A DNA stretch of 10,641 nucleotides from G020350405 sp964513655 (lineage in GTDB: Bacteria; Planctomycetota; Phycisphaerae; Sedimentisphaerales; Anaerobacaceae), in contig CAZENQ010000105.1 in the NCBI GenBank assembly GCA_964513655.1, forward strand, positions 1-10,641. The letters run 5' to 3'. The translations under genes and the position numbers were made by a program. The notes under the pieces were generated by a model. It saw only the letters and a program-made list of their open reading frames with translations. It was not told the DNA's origin and ran no database searches. Positions 1-5,651 of the stretch are shown piece by piece (position 1 is the stretch's first letter; each line of letters starts with the position of its first letter).

Positions 1-645
1 CAGAAAATAACCGCCCAAAAGATGCTGCAGTCCAAGCGCGAGATACCGTGCTACTATCTGAATGTAAGGGCTGATTTCACCGAACTGGTGGAGCTGCGAG
101 CCAAAATGAACGAGACGGGCGATGCGAAAGTATCCTACAACGATTTTATTATACGTGCGGTTGCGACAGGAGTGGAGAAGTTTCCGATTATGAGCGGACA
201 ACTGGCCGGCGACGCGATAAAACTGGCTGACGCAATTAATGTCGGTCTTGCAGTCTCGGCTCCAAAGGGACTTATCGTCCCGGTAGTAAAAGACGCCAAC
301 AAAAAGGACGTAAAACAAATCGCTGCAGAAACGCAGGCCCTTATCGAGAAGGCCCGGAATGAAAAATTACAACTCAGCGATTTGGAAGGCGCATGCATTA
401 CGGTCAGCAATCTTGGCGGCTTCGGTGTAGAGTCTTTTATTCCGATAGTGATTCCCGGCCAGTGCAGCATCTTAGGTATCGGCAGGATTGCAGACACGTG
501 CGTGCCGGACAACGGCAACATTGCTATTCGCAAATTAATAAGCCTGACGCTTTCAGTGGACCATAAAGTTGCCAACGGCGCGTATGCAGGTCAGTTCCTG
601 GACTTCGTACGGAAACAACTTGAAGATACTTCCGCATTTGTATAA
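1..645 (+). CDS. Dihydrolipoyl acyltransferase (2-oxo acid dehydrogenase E2), C-terminal catalytic domain, 5'-truncated by window
   Basis: The reading frame is open from base 1 (QKITAQKM...), so the gene starts upstream and only about the last 214 residues are visible. They form the chloramphenicol-acetyltransferase-like catalytic domain of E2, which moves an acyl group from the lipoyl arm to CoA in pyruvate/2-oxo-acid dehydrogenase complexes. Visible marks are the domain entry (ITAQKMLQSKREIP), the central ITVSNLGGFGVESF block and the C-terminal SVDHKVANGA block. The catalytic His is at 562-564. The Asp usual in the family's HRxxDG motif is Asn here (574-576) and the Arg is Lys. The lipoyl and subunit-binding domains lie outside the window. 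The substrate (pyruvate, branched-chain, acetoin or other) cannot be decided from this part. The fucose isomerase-like gene follows on the same strand after 86 bp. Confidence 0.93.
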   Translation, partial: QKITAQKMLQSKREIPCYYLNVRADFTELVELRAKMNETGDAKVSYNDFIIRAVATGVEKFPIMSGQLAGDAIKLADAINVGLAVSAPKGLIVPVVKDANKKDVKQIAAETQALIEKARNEKLQLSDLEGACITVSNLGGFGVESFIPIVIPGQCSILGIGRIADTCVPDNGNIAIRKLISLTLSVDHKVANGAYAGQFLDFVRKQLEDTSAFV

Positions 646-650
646 ATCAG

Positions 651-678
651 TTGTGGTTATGGCATATTGGCACCACAA
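651..678. repeat. Inverted repeat TTGTGG-N16-CCACAA after the E2 gene
   Basis: The 6-bp arms at 651-656 and 673-678 are perfectly complementary and separated by 16 nt. The repeat lies just after the E2 stop and before the isomerase gene. No T-run follows, so it is not a classical terminator. It could be an operator or an mRNA-processing hairpin, or chance. No promoter is obvious between it and the downstream start. Confidence 0.3.
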
Positions 679-731
679 ACAATAAGGCGCTTATTAGTAA
701 AGCTAAAGGTTAGAATGACGGAGTATTCGTG

Positions 732-2459
732 ATGGCGAAGAAAAGTGAAGCGGTGCGCTTGCCGAATATAAGGAAGGCGACACCGAAGATTCCCGTTATT
801 GGTGTTTTTGCTGCCAGTGACCCCCGTATTGACCATGCGAGTCGGACCCGGTGTATAAACATTGCAAAGATGGCGGCTGATGTAATAGGCCGGTCTGTTG
901 TTATGCCCGACAAAACAGCAGTCCCGGCGGTTTACTCTGCGGTGCCGGTGGACGGCGAAGCGCAGGCTGATATTGTTGCTCAGCAGTTTCGCAAGGCCGG
1001 CGTGGACATACTGGTATGCGTGGCAGACACGTGGGCTTTCCCCCAGCCTACGACCATCTCGCTGCTGCAGCAATTTGGCGCAAATACACCGATAAACATT
1101 ACCAGCGGCAACAGCGGCCCTAAACCGGGTGTTGTGTACGCACATGCTCTTCGCGGTGCGATAAGTCAATACGGGCGGATGGTTGCTTTGAATATCGGCA
1201 ACTGGCCGGATATAGGGATGAATCCTGTGATGAGCAAACAAACTGCCAAAAACTTGATTGATTGGTGTTACGCTGCGGTAACGGCGGTGGCTTTACGCGG
1301 GCGGAGAGTTGTGGTATTGGGGCATGATTCAATGGGGATGGAAACCGCCCTCGCTCACATACTGCCGACAAGAAACACCTTCGGCCTTGAAATCACTCGT
1401 CTGGATATGAAGCTGTTGGCCGATATGCTGAATAAAAAAGCCTATAACGAAAAAGAGCTCAAAGCGCTGCGAGGGTGGATTGACAGATACGTCGGAAAAC
1501 GCTTGGAACTCAAGGACGAAGCGGACAGTGAACGATTTGACATGAGTCTGGCAATGTACTTAATCGTCCGCGACCTGATGGCTGACTTGAACGCCGTCGG
1601 TGGCGGCTTTATGAGTCAGTTGGAATGGGGCAGTGACCGCAGAGGTATTCCGCTGCCGGTGGCCGATGTTATGGAGTCATTCTTCAACAGCACATTCGAC
1701 CATAACGGTCGCAAGGCCCCCCTGCCTTATGCCACCGAAGCCGATGTCCAGGGACTTTTGACCATGCTATTTATGACTTACCTGAGTGGCGGAAATCCGC
1801 CTCTATTTATGGATTTCAGAAAGGTATGGGAAGGGTGGGAAATCAAGGAACTGGCCAAAAAAATCGGCGTTAAAGAACTGAATAGAAAAGCGGACTGGTA
1901 CAACAAGGGTTTGGTTGACGGGGACAACTCCGGCAGTGCGGCATTTGACTGGGCGGCTAGGCCCGGGGCATCCGTCAGAGAAATTATGAAGGGCGTCGCA
2001 ATGCCCCTGGCAGAAGACTTTTACTTCCCCGGCGGCGGTAATTCGGTCGCTTTTATGACGCCAGCCGGCATCGAGGGTATTGCTGCTCGACTGGCTTACA
2101 GCAGCCTTACAGGGATGTTCAGTATGGTATGGGACGAGGCCCGTACGACTGAAGTGCCGAGGAAACTTGGTCAGGCAATGTGCGAACTGACTACACCCAC
2201 GTGGCCGCACACTTTTGTCGTGCCGAAATACGCGAGTATGACCGAATACAAGCAGTATCCGCCGGCCAATCACTTCCATATGACGTGGGACCTGCCGGTA
2301 GCACGCTTACAGCACTGGATGGATTTGACGGGTGTGTTGAGTATAGCGCCCTGGGCAGCTCGACCGAAGTTTATCGAGGGTGTTGACAGGCCCCAGCCTC
2401 TGGTGCACCTTATCAACGGCGGAGAGAATACATTCAAATCGCTGACAGCCCACGGTTGA
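732..2459 (+). CDS. fucI: L-fucose isomerase-family protein (ketol isomerase)
   Basis: This 575-residue protein matches the length and fold order of FucI (E. coli 591 aa). That family is a hexameric cytoplasmic enzyme that needs a divalent metal (usually Mn) and converts L-fucose to L-fuculose; some members accept D-arabinose. The metal ligands known from E. coli (E337, D361, H528) have counterparts here: E315 in DVMESFFNSTFDHNG, D338 in ATEADVQG and H514 in PPANHFHM. The GSAAFDW and FPGGGNSVAFMT segments also agree. ATG 732 is preferred over GTG 729 because GGAG (720-723) lies 8 nt upstream. The N-terminal third is divergent, so the true sugar may differ from fucose. No kinase, aldolase or transporter is adjacent inside the window. 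The gene may be co-transcribed with the E2 gene, since no convincing promoter is seen in the 86-bp gap. Confidence 0.85.
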   Translation: MAKKSEAVRLPNIRKATPKIPVIGVFAASDPRIDHASRTRCINIAKMAADVIGRSVVMPDKTAVPAVYSAVPVDGEAQADIVAQQFRKAGVDILVCVADTWAFPQPTTISLLQQFGANTPINITSGNSGPKPGVVYAHALRGAISQYGRMVALNIGNWPDIGMNPVMSKQTAKNLIDWCYAAVTAVALRGRRVVVLGHDSMGMETALAHILPTRNTFGLEITRLDMKLLADMLNKKAYNEKELKALRGWIDRYVGKRLELKDEADSERFDMSLAMYLIVRDLMADLNAVGGGFMSQLEWGSDRRGIPLPVADVMESFFNSTFDHNGRKAPLPYATEADVQGLLTMLFMTYLSGGNPPLFMDFRKVWEGWEIKELAKKIGVKELNRKADWYNKGLVDGDNSGSAAFDWAARPGASVREIMKGVAMPLAEDFYFPGGGNSVAFMTPAGIEGIAARLAYSSLTGMFSMVWDEARTTEVPRKLGQAMCELTTPTWPHTFVVPKYASMTEYKQYPPANHFHMTWDLPVARLQHWMDLTGVLSIAPWAARPKFIEGVDRPQPLVHLINGGENTFKSLTAHG

Positions 2460-2475
2460 AGTACAGCGCACTTCA
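2457..2475. other. Hairpin TGAAGT/ACTTCA at the fucI stop codon, between convergent fucI and tRNA
   Basis: The 6-bp arms (2457-2462 and 2470-2475) surround a 7-nt loop. The left arm begins with the fucI TGA stop and the right arm ends 5 nt from the tRNA discriminator base. No T-tract is present on either strand, so it is a weak terminator candidate. It may instead mark the 3' end of the fucI mRNA or of the tRNA precursor. Confidence 0.3.
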
Positions 2476-2479
2476 TCAA

Positions 2480-2553
2480 TGGGCGATATAGGACTCGAAC
2501 CTACGACCTCACGGGTGTGATCCGTGCGCTCTAGCCAACTGAGCTAATCGCCC
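2480..2553 (-). tRNA. tRNA-Val (anticodon CAC)
   Basis: The reverse complement folds as a complete 74-nt cloverleaf. The acceptor stem is GGGCGAT/ATCGCCC (7 bp) and the D-stem is GCTC/GAGC. The anticodon stem CACGG/CCGTG encloses loop ATCACAC, so U33 is followed by CAC, which reads GUG valine. The T-arm is GTAGG-TTCGAGT-CCTAT. The discriminator base (complement of 2480) is A. The 3' CCA is not encoded, because the next bases read TTG, so it must be added by a nucleotidyltransferase. The gene stands alone and convergent with fucI. Confidence 0.95.
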
Positions 2554-2563
2554 CAAGGTCTAT

Positions 2564-2595
2564 ATATTAGAACCTCCGATGGTACCGTTTGTCAA
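2564..2595 (-). promoter_or_regulatory. Probable promoter of tRNA-Val
   Basis: On the minus strand a perfect -35 TTGACA (2590-2595) is followed by AT-rich TAATATATAG. The best -10, TAATAT (2564-2569), gives a 20-nt spacer, longer than ideal. Transcription would start a few bases before the tRNA 5' end. The perfect -35 is solid; the exact -10 is uncertain. Confidence 0.5.
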
Positions 2596-2680
2596 GTTTT
2601 ATCGATACAAAGTCACGTTTGCTTTGCCGGCAAGGATTGTTTGTCATCTTTTGCCAATGAGAAGACGGTGTTGGGCTTTC

Positions 2681-3094
2681 TTAAGCCGACTCGATGGCAA
2701 CGAGATTGATGCGTCCGAGTTTTACACCTTTTAGACTGAGTATGTTTTCGGCGACCTTATTGATTTCACCAACGAGACCCCGCAGGACAATTACCTCAAG
2801 GCAGTCATGCTCATCGAGATGAATGTGAATGGAAGAGATTGTTTTTAGAATATGTGAATGCTGCAGGTGAGTTATCCTTTCCATCAACTTTGTCGAATGA
2901 TGGTCGTAGACTAGGCATACGGCAGCGACGGCCCTGGCCTGGGGATTTTCCAGGCGTTCGGTGCTTAGCTGTTGCCGGATTAAATCGCGTATGGCTTCAG
3001 AGCGGCTTTGATACCCCCGACCGGCAATCAGCTTATCGAACATCGAAAGCAGCTCCTTGTCCAGCGAGACCCCTATGCGTTCAATCTGCTTCAT
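2681..3094 (-). CDS. nikR: NikR, nickel-responsive transcriptional regulator
   Basis: The 137-residue length fits the NikR family. Residues about 4-45 form the ribbon-helix-helix DNA-binding domain (IERIGVSLDKELL, GYQSRSEAIRDLIRQQL). The rest is the ACT-like tetramerisation and nickel-binding domain. All four square-planar nickel ligands of E. coli NikR (H76, H87, H89, C95) are present with identical spacing as H79, H90, H92 and C98. Nickel-bound NikR normally represses nickel uptake genes. The start ATG at 3094 has GGGAG (3102-3106) 7 nt upstream. The gene begins 21 nt after the transporter stop on the same strand, so the two form an operon. That arrangement suggests autoregulated repression of the transporter, which is an inference. 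Confidence 0.95.
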   Translation of the reverse strand: MKQIERIGVSLDKELLSMFDKLIAGRGYQSRSEAIRDLIRQQLSTERLENPQARAVAAVCLVYDHHSTKLMERITHLQHSHILKTISSIHIHLDEHDCLEVIVLRGLVGEINKVAENILSLKGVKLGRINLVAIESA

Positions 3095-3115
3095 TCCTGC
3101 ACTCCCGACGGTCGC

Positions 3116-3817
3116 TTACAGGCCAAGGAACTGAATGGCCAAGCCGCAAAGACAAATAGTTGCTCCGGCTATAACATGTGAGTAACGCTGTAAGCGGGCT
3201 AATCTCGTGAAATTGACCCCCACTCTGGAAAGCAATACTACGCCGAGCATGGTGGCGATGGTAACTGTGCCGAACACACATGTCACAACTATCAAGCCAA
3301 AAACGCTGTTCTTTGCAGCCGGATACATCAGTATGGGAATCAAAGGTTCACACGGACCGAAAACAAAAATGACAAACAATGCCCAGGGTGCAATGCTCGC
3401 ATCGTGAACATGGCTGTGTTCGATATGATGGCTGTGCACGTGAGCGTGTGCAACTTCACCGGTGTGACCGTGGCTGTGGCTGTGAGGCTGGCTTCGGTAC
3501 GCTCGGCGCAGTCCCCAGACGAAATACACCAGCCCAAAGGCGATAAGCAGCCACGCGGCCACGTTCCCGCGGGTCGATTCGACAACCTCCAGTCTCTTAA
3601 CCGCCAGTCCCAGCGACACGCCTATCAGGCCGAGCACAACTGAGCTGCCTATGTGCCCCAGTCCGCATAAAAAAGTTATCAATGAGGTCTTGGCCGTTGA
3701 CCATTTTCGCGACCAGGACATCATGACGAAGGGCAGATAATGGTCCGGGCCCAGTATAGTGTGGAAAAAACCTATCGAGGCGGCCGTTACTATAAGAGCA
3801 TTCAATTCCGTCGTCAT
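3116..3817 (-). CDS. NicO/UreH-like nickel (or cobalt) transporter with His-rich loop
   Basis: This is a 233-residue integral membrane protein with about six predicted helices (roughly 8-32, 46-72, 86-103, 143-165, 173-197, 213-232). TM1 carries FFHTILGPDHYLPF, an H-(X)-GPDH signature comparable to metal-binding motifs of nickel/cobalt permeases. TM4 carries FGPCEPLIP, typical of UreH/SafE-like members. The loop at 112-138 holds 12 histidines in alternating pattern and is likely a metal-binding segment. The start is set at ATG 3817 because GGAGGAG (3824-3830) lies 6 nt upstream; an in-frame start 14 codons earlier (3859) lacks such support and lies at or above the predicted mRNA 5' end. Pairing with nikR argues for nickel as substrate. 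Uptake is more likely than export because NikR is a nickel-activated repressor, but direction is not proven. Confidence 0.85.
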   Translation of the reverse strand: MTTELNALIVTAASIGFFHTILGPDHYLPFVMMSWSRKWSTAKTSLITFLCGLGHIGSSVVLGLIGVSLGLAVKRLEVVESTRGNVAAWLLIAFGLVYFVWGLRRAYRSQPHSHSHGHTGEVAHAHVHSHHIEHSHVHDASIAPWALFVIFVFGPCEPLIPILMYPAAKNSVFGLIVVTCVFGTVTIATMLGVVLLSRVGVNFTRLARLQRYSHVIAGATICLCGLAIQFLGL

Positions 3818-3860
3818 AACTAACTCCTCCAAAAAACCTAAAAACACGCTATTGCGCATA

Positions 3861-3889
3861 AAAATATTAGATTTGTGCTACCATGTCAA
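3861..3889 (-). promoter_or_regulatory. Promoter of the transporter-nikR operon
   Basis: Reading the minus strand, the -35 TTGACA (3884-3889) and -10 TATTTT (3861-3866) are separated by exactly 17 nt. Predicted transcription starts near 3854, giving a leader of about 37 nt with the GGAGGAG Shine-Dalgarno. The leader is too short for a known metal riboswitch. Control is therefore more likely at a DNA operator. Confidence 0.7.
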
Positions 3890-4131
3890 GGAGATAACTG
3901 ACGAAAAACATAATATTTTCGGACATGAACTATGTGACCACTGTTGCCTAAGGGGTGATATTATCACCGGTGATGGTGCAAGAAATGATATTCGGATTCA
4001 AAACTGACGCTTGAACAAGGCCTGCAAAAATAAATATCATGGAAAAATAAGTGAAACGCCAAATCAAGTCAGCAGAATCTGCTTTTTATCGGTCTTAGGC
4101 GGCCTTAATGGCTGCGAAAACCGCAATGTTT
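3890..4131. other. Divergent intergenic region between nickel operon and prepilin gene
   Basis: No coding frame with a credible start is seen between the two divergent promoters. Besides the double palindrome at 3954-3974, it holds a short perfect inverted repeat AGCAGA-A-TCTGCT (4071-4083) followed by TTTTT (4083-4087), which resembles a small terminator for plus-strand transcription, although no plus-strand gene precedes it. A 4-bp-arm repeat ACAT-GAACT-ATGT is present near 3923-3935. No known riboswitch consensus was recognised. Confidence 0.4.
3954..3974. promoter_or_regulatory. Overlapping double palindrome, candidate operator
   Basis: Three alternating half-sites form two perfect palindromes sharing the middle one: GGTGATA-T-TATCACC (3954-3968) and ATCACCGGTGAT (3963-3974). 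The site lies in the divergent region, about 65 bp upstream of the -35 of the nickel operon and about 158 bp upstream of the -35 of the prepilin gene. It does not match the E. coli NikR site (GTATGA-N16-TCATAC). The cognate regulator is unknown, and NikR is one candidate by proximity only. Confidence 0.45.
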
Positions 4132-4160
4132 TTGTGTTGTTCTGATATATTCTTTATACT
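4132..4160 (+). promoter_or_regulatory. Probable promoter of the prepilin-like gene
   Basis: The -10 TATACT (4155-4160) is a 5/6 match. The -35 TTGTGT (4132-4137) is weak (3/6) but is spaced 17 nt from it. The predicted start near 4167 would give a leader of about 54 nt that contains the hairpin described at 4189-4216. Confidence 0.45.
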
Positions 4161-4188
4161 TTATTACAGAAGTAGCGGATACGACAAA

Positions 4189-4216
4189 CCCCTGTGACAT
4201 GCCATTATAAGGGGGG
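4189..4216 (+). promoter_or_regulatory. Hairpin that can mask the Shine-Dalgarno of the prepilin-like gene
   Basis: CCCCT (4189-4193) can pair with AGGGG (4210-4214), the core of the ribosome-binding site AGGGGGG (4210-4216) that lies 4 nt before ATG 4221. The loop is 16 nt. The GC-rich stem could slow translation initiation unless opened. This is read from sequence complementarity only. Confidence 0.35.
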
Positions 4217-4220
4217 CAAA

Positions 4221-5600
4221 ATGTTTTACCGCAAAACACAAAAAGGCGCGGCGTTTATAATATCGCTGATAGTTTTGGCAATATTATCAGTCTGGGCAGT
4301 TGCTATCCACTCGATGTCCGGCGCCAACGTTCAGATTGCCGAGAACCAGCGCAAAGGTGATTCCTCAAGGGCCTGTGCTGAATCGGGCCATGATGTTATT
4401 CGCTTCTGGCTCAGCCAGGTCATCATGCCGGGTACAACCAGCGCATCTGCGAAATTCGGCAATCTCGGCTCCTTCATGGAAAACGAGCTGACCGCTAATA
4501 TTGCCGCTAATTATAACGGCAGCAACCTCATTGCGGTTTCGCCTGTTACTCTCGACTCAACAATAGCGCAGAATTTTGCCGCGCAAATAAGCGATATCAG
4601 CGCTATCGATCCCAACACAATCCGGGTAGATGTGACGGGTGCATATGGGCCGATAAGCCGGACGGTAAGAGTCAATTACGAATTCGGGCCAAGAAGGAAC
4701 CCGCTCTTTGATTACGGCGTGGCGACAAAGGGGCCACTTAATTTGTCCGGTAATATCGAGATGGGCGGTGCAAACATCGAACTCGATTCAGGTGTTTATA
4801 TCGACAGTGAAGACGCCAACGCCCTTTCCATTATCGGCAATTCGTCAATCGCAGGCGAGGTCGATATAACAAACCCAGATGCCGTTGTTAACTTGCAGGG
4901 TGGACAGGCCTCAATCGGTGGTGAAACCGGACAGGAAGCCATAGACAATCATGTTAACTTCGATGCGGACCAGATCCCATTTCCGGTTCCCAATCCCGGC
5001 TACTTCTTACCTTATGTCCAGAACACTTACGACCCAAACAATCCGCTGACCGAATATGATAACGTGGAGATACCGGCGGGAACCAACCCGGTTTTTGGTG
5101 CCATAACGTTAAGAGGTGTTGTCTTCATCCAGGCCCCTAATGTGGTCACTTTCACAGGAAATACCAGCATAACAGGCATCATCGTAGGCAACGGCGATTT
5201 GAATGATAACTCCGGGACCAACGAGATAAGATTCCTTGGTACCGTCAACAGTTACCCGGTAACCGACCTGCCCTATGAACCCCAATTCGAACATCCTGAC
5301 GCCGACAGGTGGCTGCAGGACGAAGTCGGCACGTTCCTCATGGCTCCCGGCTTTGCTGCCTCTTTCGGTGGTAATTTCGACACACTTAACGGTGCTATTG
5401 CCGCCAACGGAATTGAGTTCTGGGGCGATGCCGGCGGAACGATTGACGGCTCGGTGATTAATTATTCTCCTAACGCGATGACCCTGTCCGGCAATAACGA
5501 CCTCTACTTTAACTGTTCGACGACAGAGACGCCGGCAGGTTTCGAAACTGAGATAGTGCTGTATTACGATTCCAGTTCTTATTCTGAGGTTGTACTTTAA
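4221..5600 (+). CDS. PilX-N-like prepilin with beta-rich passenger domain
   Basis: The protein has 459 residues. Its N-terminus, QKG-AAFIISLIVLAILSVWAV, follows the pattern of PilX/GspK-type minor pilins: a short basic leader, a Gly before the putative prepilin peptidase cut (after G9), and a hydrophobic helix (about 10-30) without the Glu5 of major pilins. A polar helix with RACAESG (50-56) matches the conserved 'aAEaG' region of PilX-N proteins. After about residue 150 the chain is rich in Gly, Asn, Val and Ile with short beta-strand repeats (LSGNIEMGGANIEL, LSIIGNSSIAGEVDI), suggesting a beta-solenoid or sandwich passenger. ATG 4221 is chosen for its AGGGGGG site; a GTG at 4194 in frame is less likely. 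It is probably assembled by a type IV pilus/type II secretion-like machine encoded elsewhere. The function of the passenger is unknown. Confidence 0.7.
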   Translation: MFYRKTQKGAAFIISLIVLAILSVWAVAIHSMSGANVQIAENQRKGDSSRACAESGHDVIRFWLSQVIMPGTTSASAKFGNLGSFMENELTANIAANYNGSNLIAVSPVTLDSTIAQNFAAQISDISAIDPNTIRVDVTGAYGPISRTVRVNYEFGPRRNPLFDYGVATKGPLNLSGNIEMGGANIELDSGVYIDSEDANALSIIGNSSIAGEVDITNPDAVVNLQGGQASIGGETGQEAIDNHVNFDADQIPFPVPNPGYFLPYVQNTYDPNNPLTEYDNVEIPAGTNPVFGAITLRGVVFIQAPNVVTFTGNTSITGIIVGNGDLNDNSGTNEIRFLGTVNSYPVTDLPYEPQFEHPDADRWLQDEVGTFLMAPGFAASFGGNFDTLNGAIAANGIEFWGDAGGTIDGSVINYSPNAMTLSGNNDLYFNCSTTETPAGFETEIVLYYDSSSYSEVVL

Positions 5601-5651
5601 CGTTTAATGTTTAATGAACACCTTAAATTGAATAGATACTGGGGTGATAAA

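Noticed and set aside
657..1241. Long minus-strand open frame (194 codons) over fucI
   Set aside because: It is antisense to the well-supported fucI frame, resembles no family I know, and its residue composition is typical of a shadow frame.
1803..2279. Minus-strand open frame (158 codons) within fucI
   Set aside because: Antisense shadow of conserved FucI catalytic sequence.
2480..2553. Plus-strand reading as a tRNA with GTG (His) anticodon
   Set aside because: The cloverleaf, the T-loop TTCGAGT and the conserved U33 exist only on the minus strand, which gives anticodon CAC (Val).
3818..3860. Nickel/cobalt or cobalamin riboswitch ahead of the transporter
   Set aside because: The predicted leader is only about 37 nt, and I see none of the conserved cores of those riboswitches there or in the region above.
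4071..4089. AGCAGA-A-TCTGCT followed by TTTTT as an intrinsic terminator
   Set aside because: The stem is short with a one-base centre, and no plus-strand gene lies upstream to terminate, so it is only mentioned within the intergenic region.
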